Below are positions 1-8,475 of a stretch of 64,000 nt of DNA, one piece after another (position 1 is the stretch's first letter; each line of letters opens with the position of its first letter). Below the pieces are notes generated by a model. It was not told where the DNA came from. It ran no database searches and saw nothing but the letters and a program-made list of their open reading frames with translations. The stretch covers positions 1 to 64,000 of the forward strand of contig DAOUKH010000009.1 in the NCBI GenBank assembly GCA_034421515.1. Direction: 5' to 3'. The DNA is from DAOUKH01 sp034421515 (GTDB lineage Bacteria > Chloroflexota > Dehalococcoidia > SHYB01). The position numbers and the translations under genes were made by a program.

Positions 1-715
1 TCTCGTCGTCGACAAAGTTCTCCAGCCCCAGCCGGTCGAACCCGATGTAGGCCCCGCGCCGGAGCATGCTCACGTGATAGTCGAGGTCGGCGGAGTCGCT
101 GCAATGCCCCACCGTGACGCGCCGCAGGTCGAGCCCCTCGTCCTCGAAGATGTCGAGCTGCTGCGGCCCCATGCTGCCGTCGGTCGTATGCGTGGTGATC
201 GGGGTGCCGGTCTTCTTCGCGGCGCGGGCCGAGGCGCGCAGGGCCTTCTCCTCGTTCTCGCTGACGTTGTGGGGGCCGGTCGCGCACTTGATGACGCCGG
301 GCCTGATCTTGCGGGGGCCGATCCCCTCGGTGATCTCGGTGACGTAGATCTCCTCGATCTCGTCGACGGTCTTGCTCACGAAGTACTGCGGGTAGCCGCG
401 GAACGGGCCTTGGTCGGTGTAGAGGCCGGTGGCGCAGACGACGTTGACGCCGGAGGCGCGGGAGACGTCCTGCATGAAGTCGACCTTGCGGCCAAGCTCC
501 ATGGGGATGGGGTCGATGATGGAGGAGACGCCCGCCTCCTTGAGGCGCCTCATGTCCTCGGTGAGCTTGATCAGCTGCCCCTCGTAGTCGAAGTGGAGGG
601 TGCTGTCGTAGTCGGCGCCGGTCGCGGAGGCAACCAGGTGCTCGTGGGTCAGAGTGGCGCCGAGGTCGGCCGAGCTCACCGGGCCCAGGACGGTCATCAC
701 GTCGACCGGAGGCAT
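1..715 (-). CDS. Phosphotriesterase-family metal-dependent hydrolase (3' end outside window)
   Basis: Amidohydrolase-superfamily hydrolase of the phosphotriesterase/lactonase type. About 238 N-terminal residues are present and the C-terminus lies beyond base 1. Visible motifs are THEHL near residue 25 (the H-x-H metal pair), IKCATG (position of the bridging, usually carboxylated lysine), ITTHT and VGHCSD (further metal histidines). The final metal aspartate is in the missing part. The start is the ATG at 713-715, with AGGAGG five to ten bases upstream. It lies 56 bases downstream of enolase on the same strand and is probably co-transcribed. The substrate cannot be told; lactones or phosphoesters are typical of the family. 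Confidence 0.85.
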   Translation of the reverse strand, partial: MPPVDVMTVLGPVSSADLGATLTHEHLVASATGADYDSTLHFDYEGQLIKLTEDMRRLKEAGVSSIIDPIPMELGRKVDFMQDVSRASGVNVVCATGLYTDQGPFRGYPQYFVSKTVDEIEEIYVTEITEGIGPRKIRPGVIKCATGPHNVSENEEKALRASARAAKKTGTPITTHTTDGSMGPQQLDIFEDEGLDLRRVTVGHCSDSADLDYHVSMLRRGAYIGFDRLGLENFVDDE

Positions 716-771
716 GGCGTCCCTCCTCGGGAGTCGCGGCCCGGAGAGGGACGCGGAGATGCGCGCGGGGG

Positions 772-2088
772 CTATTTCTTGGACGGGGTCTCGTCTTCGC
801 CGAGGACGGCGAGGGGGTCGAAAGCGTCGCGGCCGGCGTACTTGGTGCGAGCGCCGACCTCCCCCTCGATGCGAAGCAGACGGTTGTACTTGGCGGTGCG
901 CTCCGAACGGGCCGGCGCACCGGTCTTGATCTGCCCCGACCCCGTCGCGACGGCCAGATCGGCGATCGTAGTGTCCTCGGTCTCACCCGACCGATGACTG
1001 ATCACGGTGGTGTACCCGGCTTCCTTCGCCCGCTTGATTGTGTCCAGGGTCTCCGTCAGCGAGCCAATCTGGTTGACCTTGACCAAGATCGAGTTGGCGA
1101 CGCCTTCCTCGACGCCTCGTTCGAGCCGCTCCGCGTTGGTGACGAAGAGGTCGTCGCCGACCAGCTGCACCTTCTCGCCGAGGCGCTCGGTGAGCTCCCT
1201 CCATCCTTCCCAGTCGTCCTCGTGCAGGCCGTCCTCGATGCTGACGATGGGGTATTGCTTCACCCAACCTTCCAGGAAGTCGATCATCTTCGTGGAGGTC
1301 AGGCTCAGCTTCTCTTTCCGCAGGGCGTATTTGCCGTTCCGGTAGAACTCGCTGGCGGCTACGTCGAGGGCAAGGAATATGTCCTCGCCGGCGGTGTACC
1401 CTGCCTCCAGGATCGCCTCCAGGACCAGCTCGACCGCAGCGGCGTTGGATTTCAGGCGCGGAGCGAAGCCGCCCTCGTCGCCGACGTTGGTGCCCAAGCG
1501 GCGCTTCTTCAGCACACTCCTCAGCGCTTGGTATGTCTCCGCGGCCATCTGTATGGCTTCGCCGAAGCTCGGCGCGCCGACCGGCATGACCATGAACTCC
1601 TGGAAGTCGGTGGAGCCGTCGGCGTGGGCCCCGCCGTTGAGCACGTTGAACATGGGAACGGGGAGGCGCGTTGCCGAGTCGCCGCCGAGGTAGCGGTAGA
1701 GGCCGAGGCCCTTGCTCTGGGCCGCGGCGTGAGCGACCGCCAGCGAGACGCCGAGGACGGTGTTGGCCCCCATCTTGCTTTTGTCGGGCGTGCCATCGAC
1801 TTCAAGCAGCCGCCTGTCGAGCGCCTCTTGGTCCAACGCCGAGAGGCTGCGAATGGCCCCTGCCATGGGGCCGTTGACGTTGGCGATGGCCTTGAGGACG
1901 CCCTTGCCGCCGTAGCGCTCCGGGTCGCCGTCGCGCAGCTCAAGCGCCTCGTGGGTGCCGGTGCTGGCCCCCGACGGAACGGCGGCGATACCGACGGAGC
2001 CGTCGGTCAGCGAGACCTGGACTTCGATCGTGGGGTTCCCCCGCGAATCCAGGATCTCCCGGCCGATGACGCGCTCGATGATGCTCAT
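772..2088 (-). CDS. eno: Enolase (phosphopyruvate hydratase)
   Basis: Cytoplasmic glycolytic enzyme interconverting 2-phosphoglycerate and phosphoenolpyruvate, Mg-dependent. It has 438 residues, close to the family norm of about 430. It begins with the conserved GREILDSRGNPT segment. The loop SGASTG, the metal-site motif SIEDG, the catalytic-lysine signature ILVKVNQIGS and the phosphate-binding ISHRSGETED block are all present and in order. There is a short charged C-terminal tail ending SKK. The ATG overlaps the stop of the upstream LOG-family gene by four bases (ATGA), so the two are translationally coupled. Confidence 0.98.
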   Translation of the reverse strand: MSIIERVIGREILDSRGNPTIEVQVSLTDGSVGIAAVPSGASTGTHEALELRDGDPERYGGKGVLKAIANVNGPMAGAIRSLSALDQEALDRRLLEVDGTPDKSKMGANTVLGVSLAVAHAAAQSKGLGLYRYLGGDSATRLPVPMFNVLNGGAHADGSTDFQEFMVMPVGAPSFGEAIQMAAETYQALRSVLKKRRLGTNVGDEGGFAPRLKSNAAAVELVLEAILEAGYTAGEDIFLALDVAASEFYRNGKYALRKEKLSLTSTKMIDFLEGWVKQYPIVSIEDGLHEDDWEGWRELTERLGEKVQLVGDDLFVTNAERLERGVEEGVANSILVKVNQIGSLTETLDTIKRAKEAGYTTVISHRSGETEDTTIADLAVATGSGQIKTGAPARSERTAKYNRLLRIEGEVGARTKYAGRDAFDPLAVLGEDETPSKK

Positions 2089-2567
2089 CGGCCCAGCTCC
2101 CGGCCCAAGGCTTCCGCCCGGGCTACGGCTTCGGCGGGATCGGTGGCGACGTTCAAGCGGGGCTCGGTCTCGCCGTCGCCCCTGATGAGCGTCCAGCTCT
2201 TGAGCCCCACCAGCGGCTTGTTGTAGGCGAGGGCGAAGCCGATCTCAGAAAGGGTGCCGTACTCGCCCTCGACGGCGATGCAGACGTCGCCGTTCATGGC
2301 GACCAGGGAGTTCCGGGCGTAACCGATGCCGGTGACGATGGGGTAGTCGACGTAGGGGTTGGCGCCGGCGCGGTCGGGGCCGGGAAGGATGCCGATGGTG
2401 GTGCCGCCGGTGGCCTTGGCCCCCTTGCAGGCGGCCTCCATGACGCCATTGCCGCCGCCGCAGACGAGGGTGTGGCCTCGGGCTCCGATCTCGCGCCCCA
2501 CTGCCTCCGCCAGGGCGTAGACCTCAGGTGTGCACCCGTCGGATCTTCCGAGAACCGCGATGTGCAT
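2085..2567 (-). CDS. LOG-family (TIGR00725-like) Rossmann protein
   Basis: A protein of 160 residues related to the LOG/lysine-decarboxylase-like superfamily, whose characterised members release free base from nucleoside 5'-monophosphates. The N-terminus reads as a Rossmann strand (MHIAVLGRSDG), followed by CGGGNGVMEAACKGA, which matches the nucleotide-binding GGG-x-GxM block. The usual PGGxGTxxE catalytic motif appears as VEGEYGTLSEI, as in the TIGR00725 subgroup, so enzymatic activity is not assured. It overlaps eno by four bases. An extended -10 box lies about 40 bases upstream. The function is inferred from family only. Confidence 0.75.
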   Translation of the reverse strand: MHIAVLGRSDGCTPEVYALAEAVGREIGARGHTLVCGGGNGVMEAACKGAKATGGTTIGILPGPDRAGANPYVDYPIVTGIGYARNSLVAMNGDVCIAVEGEYGTLSEIGFALAYNKPLVGLKSWTLIRGDGETEPRLNVATDPAEAVARAEALGRELGR

Positions 2568-2603
2568 CCCGAGCCGCCCCTTCCCAGACCAATACCATCG
2601 GCC

Positions 2604-2609
2604 ATTATA
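2604..2609 (-). promoter_or_regulatory. Extended -10 promoter box for the LOG-eno-hydrolase unit
   Basis: Read on the minus strand this is TATAAT preceded by TGC, an extended -10. It lies 37 bases before the LOG-family ATG. No convincing -35 is seen. Confidence 0.6.
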
Positions 2610-2790
2610 GCATCGAGACCTTCTCTGTTGGACGGCTGGATTTGGCCCATTCGGTGAGAGTTTTTGCTATCTTATGCGGCGGCTCCGCGGGGTCGCCGAG
2701 GAACACTCAAATGGGCGTACGTTCCAGCGATAGCTTCGCTCAGGGGCCGTGCGTGGGGACGCTCCCCGGCACGGAGGAGCGCCGGTAGGG

Positions 2791-4050
2791 ATGGCCCGCG
2801 AGCCTAGGCGGCACCGCGACCCGCAGCCCCGGCGGCCTTTGCCGCCGGCGCCTTCCCGGTTCGGCGCCTTGCGCCACCCCGACTTCCGGTTCCTGCTGAC
2901 GGGAAACCTCTTCACGCAGATGGGGCAGTGGTCCCAGCAGTTGGGCAAGGGCTGGCTGGTCTACAACGACCTCGATGGCACGGCCTTCCAACTTGGCGTC
3001 GTGGCCTTTGCCCAAGGCGCCGGCATGTTCTTTATGTCCCCGGTCGGCGGGGCGCTTGCCGACCGCCTCAACCGCCGGAACCTGATGCTGTTCAGCCAGG
3101 TGTCGCTGGCGCTGGTCGCCTTGGTCTTGGCCCTGATCGTTATGACCGGAGTGGTCGTGATCTGGCACGTCTACATCCTGGCCTTCCTCAGCGGGTCGTT
3201 CTTCGCACTCAACAACCCCGCCCGGATGGCCGCGATCCATGACATCGTGGGCGGGCAAGACCTCCCGAGTGCGGTCTCCATCAACGCCGTGGTGATGAAC
3301 TCGATGCGGGTGATCGGCCCATCGATCGGCGGCGTGCTGCTCATCGTCGTCGGCACCGAGGGGACCTTCTTCCTGCAGTCGGCCGGCTACGTCGGCGGGG
3401 TTGTGTCGGTGCTGCTCATACGGCGCCGGTTCATGGCTGGAGGGGCAACGGCGCCCTTCTTCCAGAGCATCGCCGACGGGGTCCGCTACGCCCGCGGCGA
3501 CCGCACCATTCGGGCACTGCTGACCGTGTCGTTCCTCGCGGCGATTCTGGGGATGTCGATGACGCAGCTGATGGCGGCCTTCGCCAAGGACGTGCTTGGA
3601 CAAGGGGAAGGCGGCTTCTCGGCCCTGTTCATCACGCTCGGCGTGGGCGGCCTGGTCGGGGCGCTGATCTTGGTCACGAAGGGAGACATCCGCAACAAAG
3701 GCCTTGTCTACTTCTGTGCCGCGATCGGGACCGGGCTGTTCATCGCCGCGATGGGCGCGGCGGGGAACCTCGTGTTCTCCTTCGCTGCGATGGTGGTCCT
3801 CGGGGCCACTTCGGCGTCCACGCTCGCCCTCGGTAACACCCTCGTCCAGACGAACGTGGCGGACGAGTTCCGGGGGCGGGCGATGTCGCTCTACTTCCTC
3901 TCGTTCAGCCTCTCGCCGCTCGGCGCGATGGCCGCCGGCGCGCTCGGCGATTGGACCAACCTGCGCATCGCCTTCGTCGTCGTCGGGCTCGCCCTCGCCC
4001 TTCCCGTCGCCTGGCTCACCATCACTCGCCGCGACATGTGGCGGCTCTAA
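2791..4050 (+). CDS. MFS transporter (EntS/MFS_3-like)
   Basis: Integral membrane secondary transporter of 419 residues with about 12 hydrophobic segments. The N-terminus is basic and proline-rich, then RHPDFRFLLTGNLFTQMGQW, typical of the EntS/MFS_3 group. A loop reading GGALADRLNRRNLM fits MFS motif A between helices 2 and 3. The ATG at 2791 was chosen over a GTG at 2749 because GGAGGAG sits about ten bases before it. It converges on the next minus-strand gene with only seven bases between the stops. The substrate is unknown; export of a small molecule is likely. Confidence 0.85.
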   Translation: MAREPRRHRDPQPRRPLPPAPSRFGALRHPDFRFLLTGNLFTQMGQWSQQLGKGWLVYNDLDGTAFQLGVVAFAQGAGMFFMSPVGGALADRLNRRNLMLFSQVSLALVALVLALIVMTGVVVIWHVYILAFLSGSFFALNNPARMAAIHDIVGGQDLPSAVSINAVVMNSMRVIGPSIGGVLLIVVGTEGTFFLQSAGYVGGVVSVLLIRRRFMAGGATAPFFQSIADGVRYARGDRTIRALLTVSFLAAILGMSMTQLMAAFAKDVLGQGEGGFSALFITLGVGGLVGALILVTKGDIRNKGLVYFCAAIGTGLFIAAMGAAGNLVFSFAAMVVLGATSASTLALGNTLVQTNVADEFRGRAMSLYFLSFSLSPLGAMAAGALGDWTNLRIAFVVVGLALALPVAWLTITRRDMWRL

Positions 4051-4057
4051 CGGCGGG

Positions 4058-6118
4058 CTACTCGATGTACTCGACCGTGAGCCAGTAGGCCGCGGGCACG
4101 CCCGTCACTGGGGCGGTAGGCGCGATGAGGACGACGCCACCGGGGCCGTTGGCCGGCAGGGGGACCTCCCCCCGAAGGGTTTCGTCGAGCGGGACCTCGA
4201 CAACCCGGGGTTCAGCGCCGAACTCAACGAGGCGCACGCCGTAGGTCTGTGGAACCCGGTTGTCGGTGCGGAAGAACCCCTCGGCCTGCCACCCGGCGTC
4301 TGATTCGGCGGCGTCGAAGAAGTCCGTGGCTTCAAGGCGCAGGTCGTCGAGGAGCAGGCCTTCAGCGTGCACCGCTTGATCGGTGACGTACTCGAACCGG
4401 ATCAACACTTCGCCGCCGGCGTAGTCGCTCAGGTCGATCTCCTCCTGTACCCAGCGGGCGCTGCGGCCCCCGCCGCTCTTGCCGGTGTAGGCGGGGCCGA
4501 AGCTCTGCCCGAGCGGGTCGTCGACGGTCGAGTGGGAGCCTTCCAACACGTTCCAGGAGAGACCACCGTCGCGGGAGGCCATGACGTAGGCGAAGTCGAA
4601 GCTCTCTTCGATGTCGAACCAGAGGTCGAAATTGAGTGAGGCATCGCTCACGCCGGTCAGGTCGAAGGCGCGGGTGAGCGTCGCGTCGATGCCGTCACCC
4701 CGGTTGCTCCACCACATCATTTTCCCCGACGGCGGCGAGGTGGGAAGGAGCCGGACCTCAGGGCTGCCCTCGAAGAGGAGCCGGCGCGCGCGGTCGTCCG
4801 AATCGACAAGGACATAATCCGCGGCGTATTGGCTCGCCTCCCGCTCCACTTCGCCGGTGCCGGAGATCCGGCTGCGGAGGCCAGCGCCGAAGGAGTTGCC
4901 GGCTAGGGCGAGGGCGCGCTTCAGGTTGTCCACCGTCCACTTGAGGAAGAATGCGTCGAAGTCGTCGTCGATCCCCTGCGCGGCAAGGAACGACTCGACG
5001 CCCTCGGCCCCGGTGAGCGGACTGGTCAACAGCGAGACGAGAGCGTCTTCGCCGACGCGTTGGGCTAGGTAGGTCATGAAGCTGTAGGCGGCCGCATAGT
5101 GCGGGCCGACGGCATCATGCTCGTCGGGCCACAAGGTCAGCTGTATGCCGGGCGGAACGAAGAAGAAGCCCTCAGGTCCACCGCGATAGCCGGCCGCGGC
5201 GGCGGCGTACTCCGCGGCTCCCTCGTGCACCCAAGCCGTCTCGAAGGGGTCGGCGTCGGCTTGGGCGGCGTGCTGGAGCTCGTGGGTCAGGACACCGTGG
5301 TACCGGTCGCCGCCCGGCTGCACCGCGAGGAGGCTGAGGTAGACCATCGGCCGCTCGTTGCTGAGCCGGTTCACCGCGCGAGGCAGTGTGTCGAGCAGGT
5401 TGTAGTAACCCGCGATGTTGGGGATGCGGGCGTTCAGGATGGTGAGCCTCGAGTCGATGCCGGCCCCGGGCTCCCATTCGGGGTTCACCAGGCGCCGGAT
5501 CGTGGGGATGATTTGTTCCTCGAGCTCGCGGGCCGACGCTTCGAGTTGACTGTCGCGCACGCGGGCCCCGCGTTCGACGTAGAAGTAGGCGTGCTCGCTG
5601 ACCAACCGGAGCTCCGCTTCGACGGTGAAGGGCCGCAGGTCCCCAATATCGAGGACGTGAAACTCCTCGACGTGGCCAACGGCAAGTTCCGTCTCGATAA
5701 GCGTCAGCGGCGCGAGCTTCGTGCCGCCCCCGTACTTCAGGCGCTCCGCCAACTCGATGGGGTCGCCCCGGGGTGGCTCGGGGATGGGGAGGAAGGAGCG
5801 CGCCGGCACGGAGGTGGCGGTCGGAGCCGATGGCGCCGTGGGGGTGGTGGCGGCCGCGGTCGGCGTGGCGGTCGACCTGAGAGCGGAGACCGTAGTTTCG
5901 GGCGTTGGCGTGGCAGTGGCCGCGGGGGTCGGCGTGTGCGGCTGGAGGGCGGGGACGGCGGTCGATGTCGCCGTAGGAGCGGCGGTGGGCTCCGGAGTCG
6001 GGGTCGGGGTGCCGCCGTCGCATGCCGCGAGGAGGAGCGCCGCGGCGAGCAGAGCGCTCAGGAGGGTCACGCATCGAGGTCTTGGACGTGGTGGAGGCGA
6101 GCCTATAATGCGCTGCAT
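4058..6118 (-). CDS. Secreted lipoprotein with zincin-type HExxH domain and jelly-roll C-terminus
   Basis: A lipoprotein of 686 residues. The signal peptide ends in LLLAAC (lipidated Cys33), followed by a Thr/Pro/Ala linker to about residue 110. Residues 279-283 read HELQH, followed by WVHEGAAEY with Glu299, a plausible HExxH...E zinc site. The C-terminal third (MMWWSNRGDGID, DLSDYAGGEVLIRFEY, LLLDDLRLE) resembles the MAM-like domain of immune inhibitor A/M6 peptidases. It is probably an extracellular, membrane-anchored metallopeptidase, but activity is inferred. The ATG at 6116-6118 overlaps the start of the divergent lipoprotein gene. The longer reading frame upstream has no signal sequence and is rejected. 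Confidence 0.8.
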   Translation of the reverse strand: MQRIIGSPPPRPRPRCVTLLSALLAAALLLAACDGGTPTPTPEPTAAPTATSTAVPALQPHTPTPAATATPTPETTVSALRSTATPTAAATTPTAPSAPTATSVPARSFLPIPEPPRGDPIELAERLKYGGGTKLAPLTLIETELAVGHVEEFHVLDIGDLRPFTVEAELRLVSEHAYFYVERGARVRDSQLEASARELEEQIIPTIRRLVNPEWEPGAGIDSRLTILNARIPNIAGYYNLLDTLPRAVNRLSNERPMVYLSLLAVQPGGDRYHGVLTHELQHAAQADADPFETAWVHEGAAEYAAAAAGYRGGPEGFFFVPPGIQLTLWPDEHDAVGPHYAAAYSFMTYLAQRVGEDALVSLLTSPLTGAEGVESFLAAQGIDDDFDAFFLKWTVDNLKRALALAGNSFGAGLRSRISGTGEVEREASQYAADYVLVDSDDRARRLLFEGSPEVRLLPTSPPSGKMMWWSNRGDGIDATLTRAFDLTGVSDASLNFDLWFDIEESFDFAYVMASRDGGLSWNVLEGSHSTVDDPLGQSFGPAYTGKSGGGRSARWVQEEIDLSDYAGGEVLIRFEYVTDQAVHAEGLLLDDLRLEATDFFDAAESDAGWQAEGFFRTDNRVPQTYGVRLVEFGAEPRVVEVPLDETLRGEVPLPANGPGGVVLIAPTAPVTGVPAAYWLTVEYIE
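6082..6109 (+). promoter_or_regulatory. Sigma70-type promoter, apparently leaderless
   Basis: TTGGAC at 6082-6087, a 16-base spacer and a perfect TATAAT at 6104-6109. Seven bases after the -10 comes the ATG at 6117, so the transcript would begin at the start codon. The box lies inside the first codons of the opposite-strand lipoprotein gene. Confidence 0.6.
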
Positions 6119-6884
6119 GAATATGGCGTTGTTTGCTTTCAGACCGGACCGGTCGGGCTTCGGCCGTCGGGCCGCCGCGGGGCTTCTTTCAGTTCTTACG
6201 TTGCTGCTTGTGCTCGCGGCTTGCGGAGGGGATGAAGAGCCGACCTCGACGCCGCCGGCAACACCCACGCCGGCGCCGCGTTCCGAAGATGTCATCGCTG
6301 CATCTATCGACGCTATGGCACAGGTTAACTCCTTTCGGTACATCCTGGAAAACGAGGGCGGGGAGACGCCGATCTCGAACGGACTGGGGCTGCGCCGCGC
6401 CGAGGGCTTCATGATTAGGCCAGACGGCCTCTATGCCGAAATCGACGCCGTCTTCGCCGGTCTCGTCCTCCGCCTCGAGGTCATCGGCGCGGGCGGCAAG
6501 ACCTACATGACCAACCCGATCAGCGGCGAGTGGCAGGTATTCGAGACGGCGCTAAACCCGCTCGCGTTCTTTGATCCCGCCGAAGGCGTGCCGCGCGTAC
6601 TCCGGGGCATGGAGGACCTACTCCTTGGGGAGCCCACTGAGTTCGGCGGGCGTCCGGTGCACGCCATCACCGGACGCGCCCCCGCCGAGGCGGCCCAGTT
6701 TATGGCGGGCAGCTTCGCCGAGGGCTCCATTCTGGACATCGAGGTGCTGATCGACACGGAGACCCACGAGCTGCTCAAGGCCTTCCTCGATGGACGGCTC
6801 ACCGTCGACGAACCCGAAGGCGTGTCGCGGACGCTCCAGTTCTCCGACTTCGGCGCGACGTTCGAGATAGAGCCGCCCATCTAG
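6117..6884 (+). CDS. LppX/LprAFG-like lipoprotein
   Basis: A lipoprotein of 255 residues. The signal peptide ends in LLVLAAC (Cys36), then comes a short Thr/Pro-rich linker. The mature part starts with a helix containing SIDAMAQVNSFRY, then long alternating strands (GLYAEIDAVFAGLVLRLEVIG, YMTNPISGEWQ). This is the pattern of the LolA/LppX lipid-binding fold, whose members carry lipids across the envelope. Nearby in-frame ATGs exist at 6108 and 6123; 6117 is preferred because it coincides with the predicted transcription start. The stop is followed after 24 bases by an exporter gene on the same strand. The lipid cargo is unknown. Confidence 0.75.
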   Translation: MNMALFAFRPDRSGFGRRAAAGLLSVLTLLLVLAACGGDEEPTSTPPATPTPAPRSEDVIAASIDAMAQVNSFRYILENEGGETPISNGLGLRRAEGFMIRPDGLYAEIDAVFAGLVLRLEVIGAGGKTYMTNPISGEWQVFETALNPLAFFDPAEGVPRVLRGMEDLLLGEPTEFGGRPVHAITGRAPAEAAQFMAGSFAEGSILDIEVLIDTETHELLKAFLDGRLTVDEPEGVSRTLQFSDFGATFEIEPPI

Positions 6885-6908
6885 CCGATGCACGGGCCCA
6901 TCTAGCTC

Positions 6909-8429
6909 ATGCCGGGAAAGCAAGAGGCCGGGCCCGCAGCCAAGACCTCGGCCTACGCGCTGCTGCTGCTTACGGGCTCGGGCGTCTTCGTCGCCTCGCT
7001 CGACCAGACGGTTGTGGTCACCGCTCTCCCCGGCATCTTCCTCGACGTCGGCCTGCCGGTCAGTGACTTGGACAAGGGCGCGTGGATCGTCACCGGCTAC
7101 CTGATCGGCTTCACGGCGGCGATGCCACTCGTGGGGCGCATCTCCGACATCTACGGCCACGGCCGGGTCTACACGGCGGCGATGCTCGTCTTCATGGGCG
7201 GTTCGGCGCTGGTCGCCATCGCCGACGGCCTGACCTATATCGTCTTGGCCCGGGTGGTGCAGGCCGTGGGCGGCGGCGCCCTCGTGCCGGCGGCCATCGC
7301 GATCGTCTACGACGCTTTCCCGGAGAACCGGCGCGGCGTCGCCATCGGGGCCATCGCCGCCATCGCCGAAGGAGGCGCGGTGCTCGGCCCCCTCTACGGC
7401 GGCCTCTTCATCCACTTCCTCGACTGGCGCTGGATCTTCTGGGTCAACATCCCCATCGGCGCGGCGGTTATCGCGGTCGTCCTCCCCGCCGTCGCCAACA
7501 AGCGGCGCTTCGGGCTGCGCGTGGACTACCTGGGCGGGTTGCTGCTCGGCGCGAGTATCACCGCGCTGGCGCTCGGCCTCTCCGACGACGCGGTGCTTCC
7601 CGCCGCGAGGGGATGGCGCGTGGGGCTGCTCGCCGCAGCGGCCCTGTTCTTCGCCGCCTTCGTCTGGCGCGAGGCCGTGGCCCGCGACCCGATGCTGCCG
7701 CTGCGCCTGTGGAGCAGGGCGCCGCTGGTGGCGGCGAACATGACCAACCTGTTCGTCGGCGCGGCCCTGGTCCTTGCCCTAGTCAACATCCCGCTCATGA
7801 CCGATACGATCCTCGGCGGTGAGCCGCTCGACGGCGGCCTGCGGCTCCTCCGCCTGACGGTGATGATCCCAATTGGCGCGGTGCTCGGTGGCTACCTCTA
7901 CCAGCGCTTCGGGTACCGTCCGCCGGCGTTCCTCGGCATTGCCCTCATGGCGCTCGGATTCGGCCTGCTGGGGCGGTGGACGTTGGAAATCCCCGAGCCG
8001 CGGGGCACCATCGATCTGATGGTCGGCGGCTTGGGATTCGGGCTGGTCATCGCGCCGGTCACCGTCGCCGTTCTCGACAATACGACGGATGATCAGAAGG
8101 CCACGGGGTCGGGGCTGGTGACGGTGATGCGGATGCTGGGGATGATCGTGGGGCTGTCCGTGCTCAGCTCGTGGGGGCAGAACCACTTCGAGACCTTGGT
8201 GGGCACATTCGACCTCCCGCTGCGGCTGGCAGGCGAGAGCCTCGAAGCCTTCGAAGCCCGCGCCGCGGCCTACGAGGACACTATCCTCGCCGCGACGCTG
8301 GAGTGGTTCCAAGACGTCTTCTTCGTGGCGATGGTGGTCGCCGCCGCGGCCGTCGTTCCCGCACTCTGGCTGGGCCGCCGCCGCTCCATCGGGAAGGAGG
8401 AGCCGGCACCGCCGCCAGGTACGGTATAG
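6909..8429 (+). CDS. DHA2-family MFS drug/solute exporter (14 TM)
   Basis: Membrane exporter of 506 residues resembling the EmrB/QacA group of proton antiporters. Residues 31-41 (LDQTVVVTALP) are the DHA2 motif at the first helix. Residues 76-86 (GRISDIYGHGR) are MFS motif A, and a GALVPAAIAIVYDAFPENRRG block is the usual helix 4-5 region. The hydrophobicity suggests 14 helices. It follows the LppX-like lipoprotein by 24 bases. A lipoprotein next to an MFS exporter recalls the LprG-Rv1410 pairing of mycobacteria, which moves triacylglycerides; this analogy is inference only. Its stop codon overlaps the promoter of the next gene. Confidence 0.9.
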   Translation: MPGKQEAGPAAKTSAYALLLLTGSGVFVASLDQTVVVTALPGIFLDVGLPVSDLDKGAWIVTGYLIGFTAAMPLVGRISDIYGHGRVYTAAMLVFMGGSALVAIADGLTYIVLARVVQAVGGGALVPAAIAIVYDAFPENRRGVAIGAIAAIAEGGAVLGPLYGGLFIHFLDWRWIFWVNIPIGAAVIAVVLPAVANKRRFGLRVDYLGGLLLGASITALALGLSDDAVLPAARGWRVGLLAAAALFFAAFVWREAVARDPMLPLRLWSRAPLVAANMTNLFVGAALVLALVNIPLMTDTILGGEPLDGGLRLLRLTVMIPIGAVLGGYLYQRFGYRPPAFLGIALMALGFGLLGRWTLEIPEPRGTIDLMVGGLGFGLVIAPVTVAVLDNTTDDQKATGSGLVTVMRMLGMIVGLSVLSSWGQNHFETLVGTFDLPLRLAGESLEAFEARAAAYEDTILAATLEWFQDVFFVAMVVAAAAVVPALWLGRRRSIGKEEPAPPPGTV

Positions 8430-8430
8430 T
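8425..8430 (+). promoter_or_regulatory. -10 box for the ferredoxin gene
   Basis: TATAGT overlapping the stop codon of the upstream exporter, 45 bases before the ferredoxin ATG. No clear -35. Confidence 0.45.
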
Positions 8431-8475
8431 GACCGTCGCGGTTCCGCCGGACGCGGCCCGGGACCCTGGAATGGC

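Noticed and set aside
74..997. Long plus-strand frame opposite the phosphotriesterase-like gene and enolase
   Set aside because: Codon pattern and protein similarity belong to the minus strand; the plus frame is repetitive Gly/Ala/Arg with no recognisable family.
994..2226. 410-residue plus-strand frame across the enolase gene
   Set aside because: Mirror of a highly conserved gene; no ribosome site or domain.
5099..6235. Plus-strand frame over the zincin-like lipoprotein
   Set aside because: Low-complexity Arg/Gly product from the reverse of the Thr/Pro linker.
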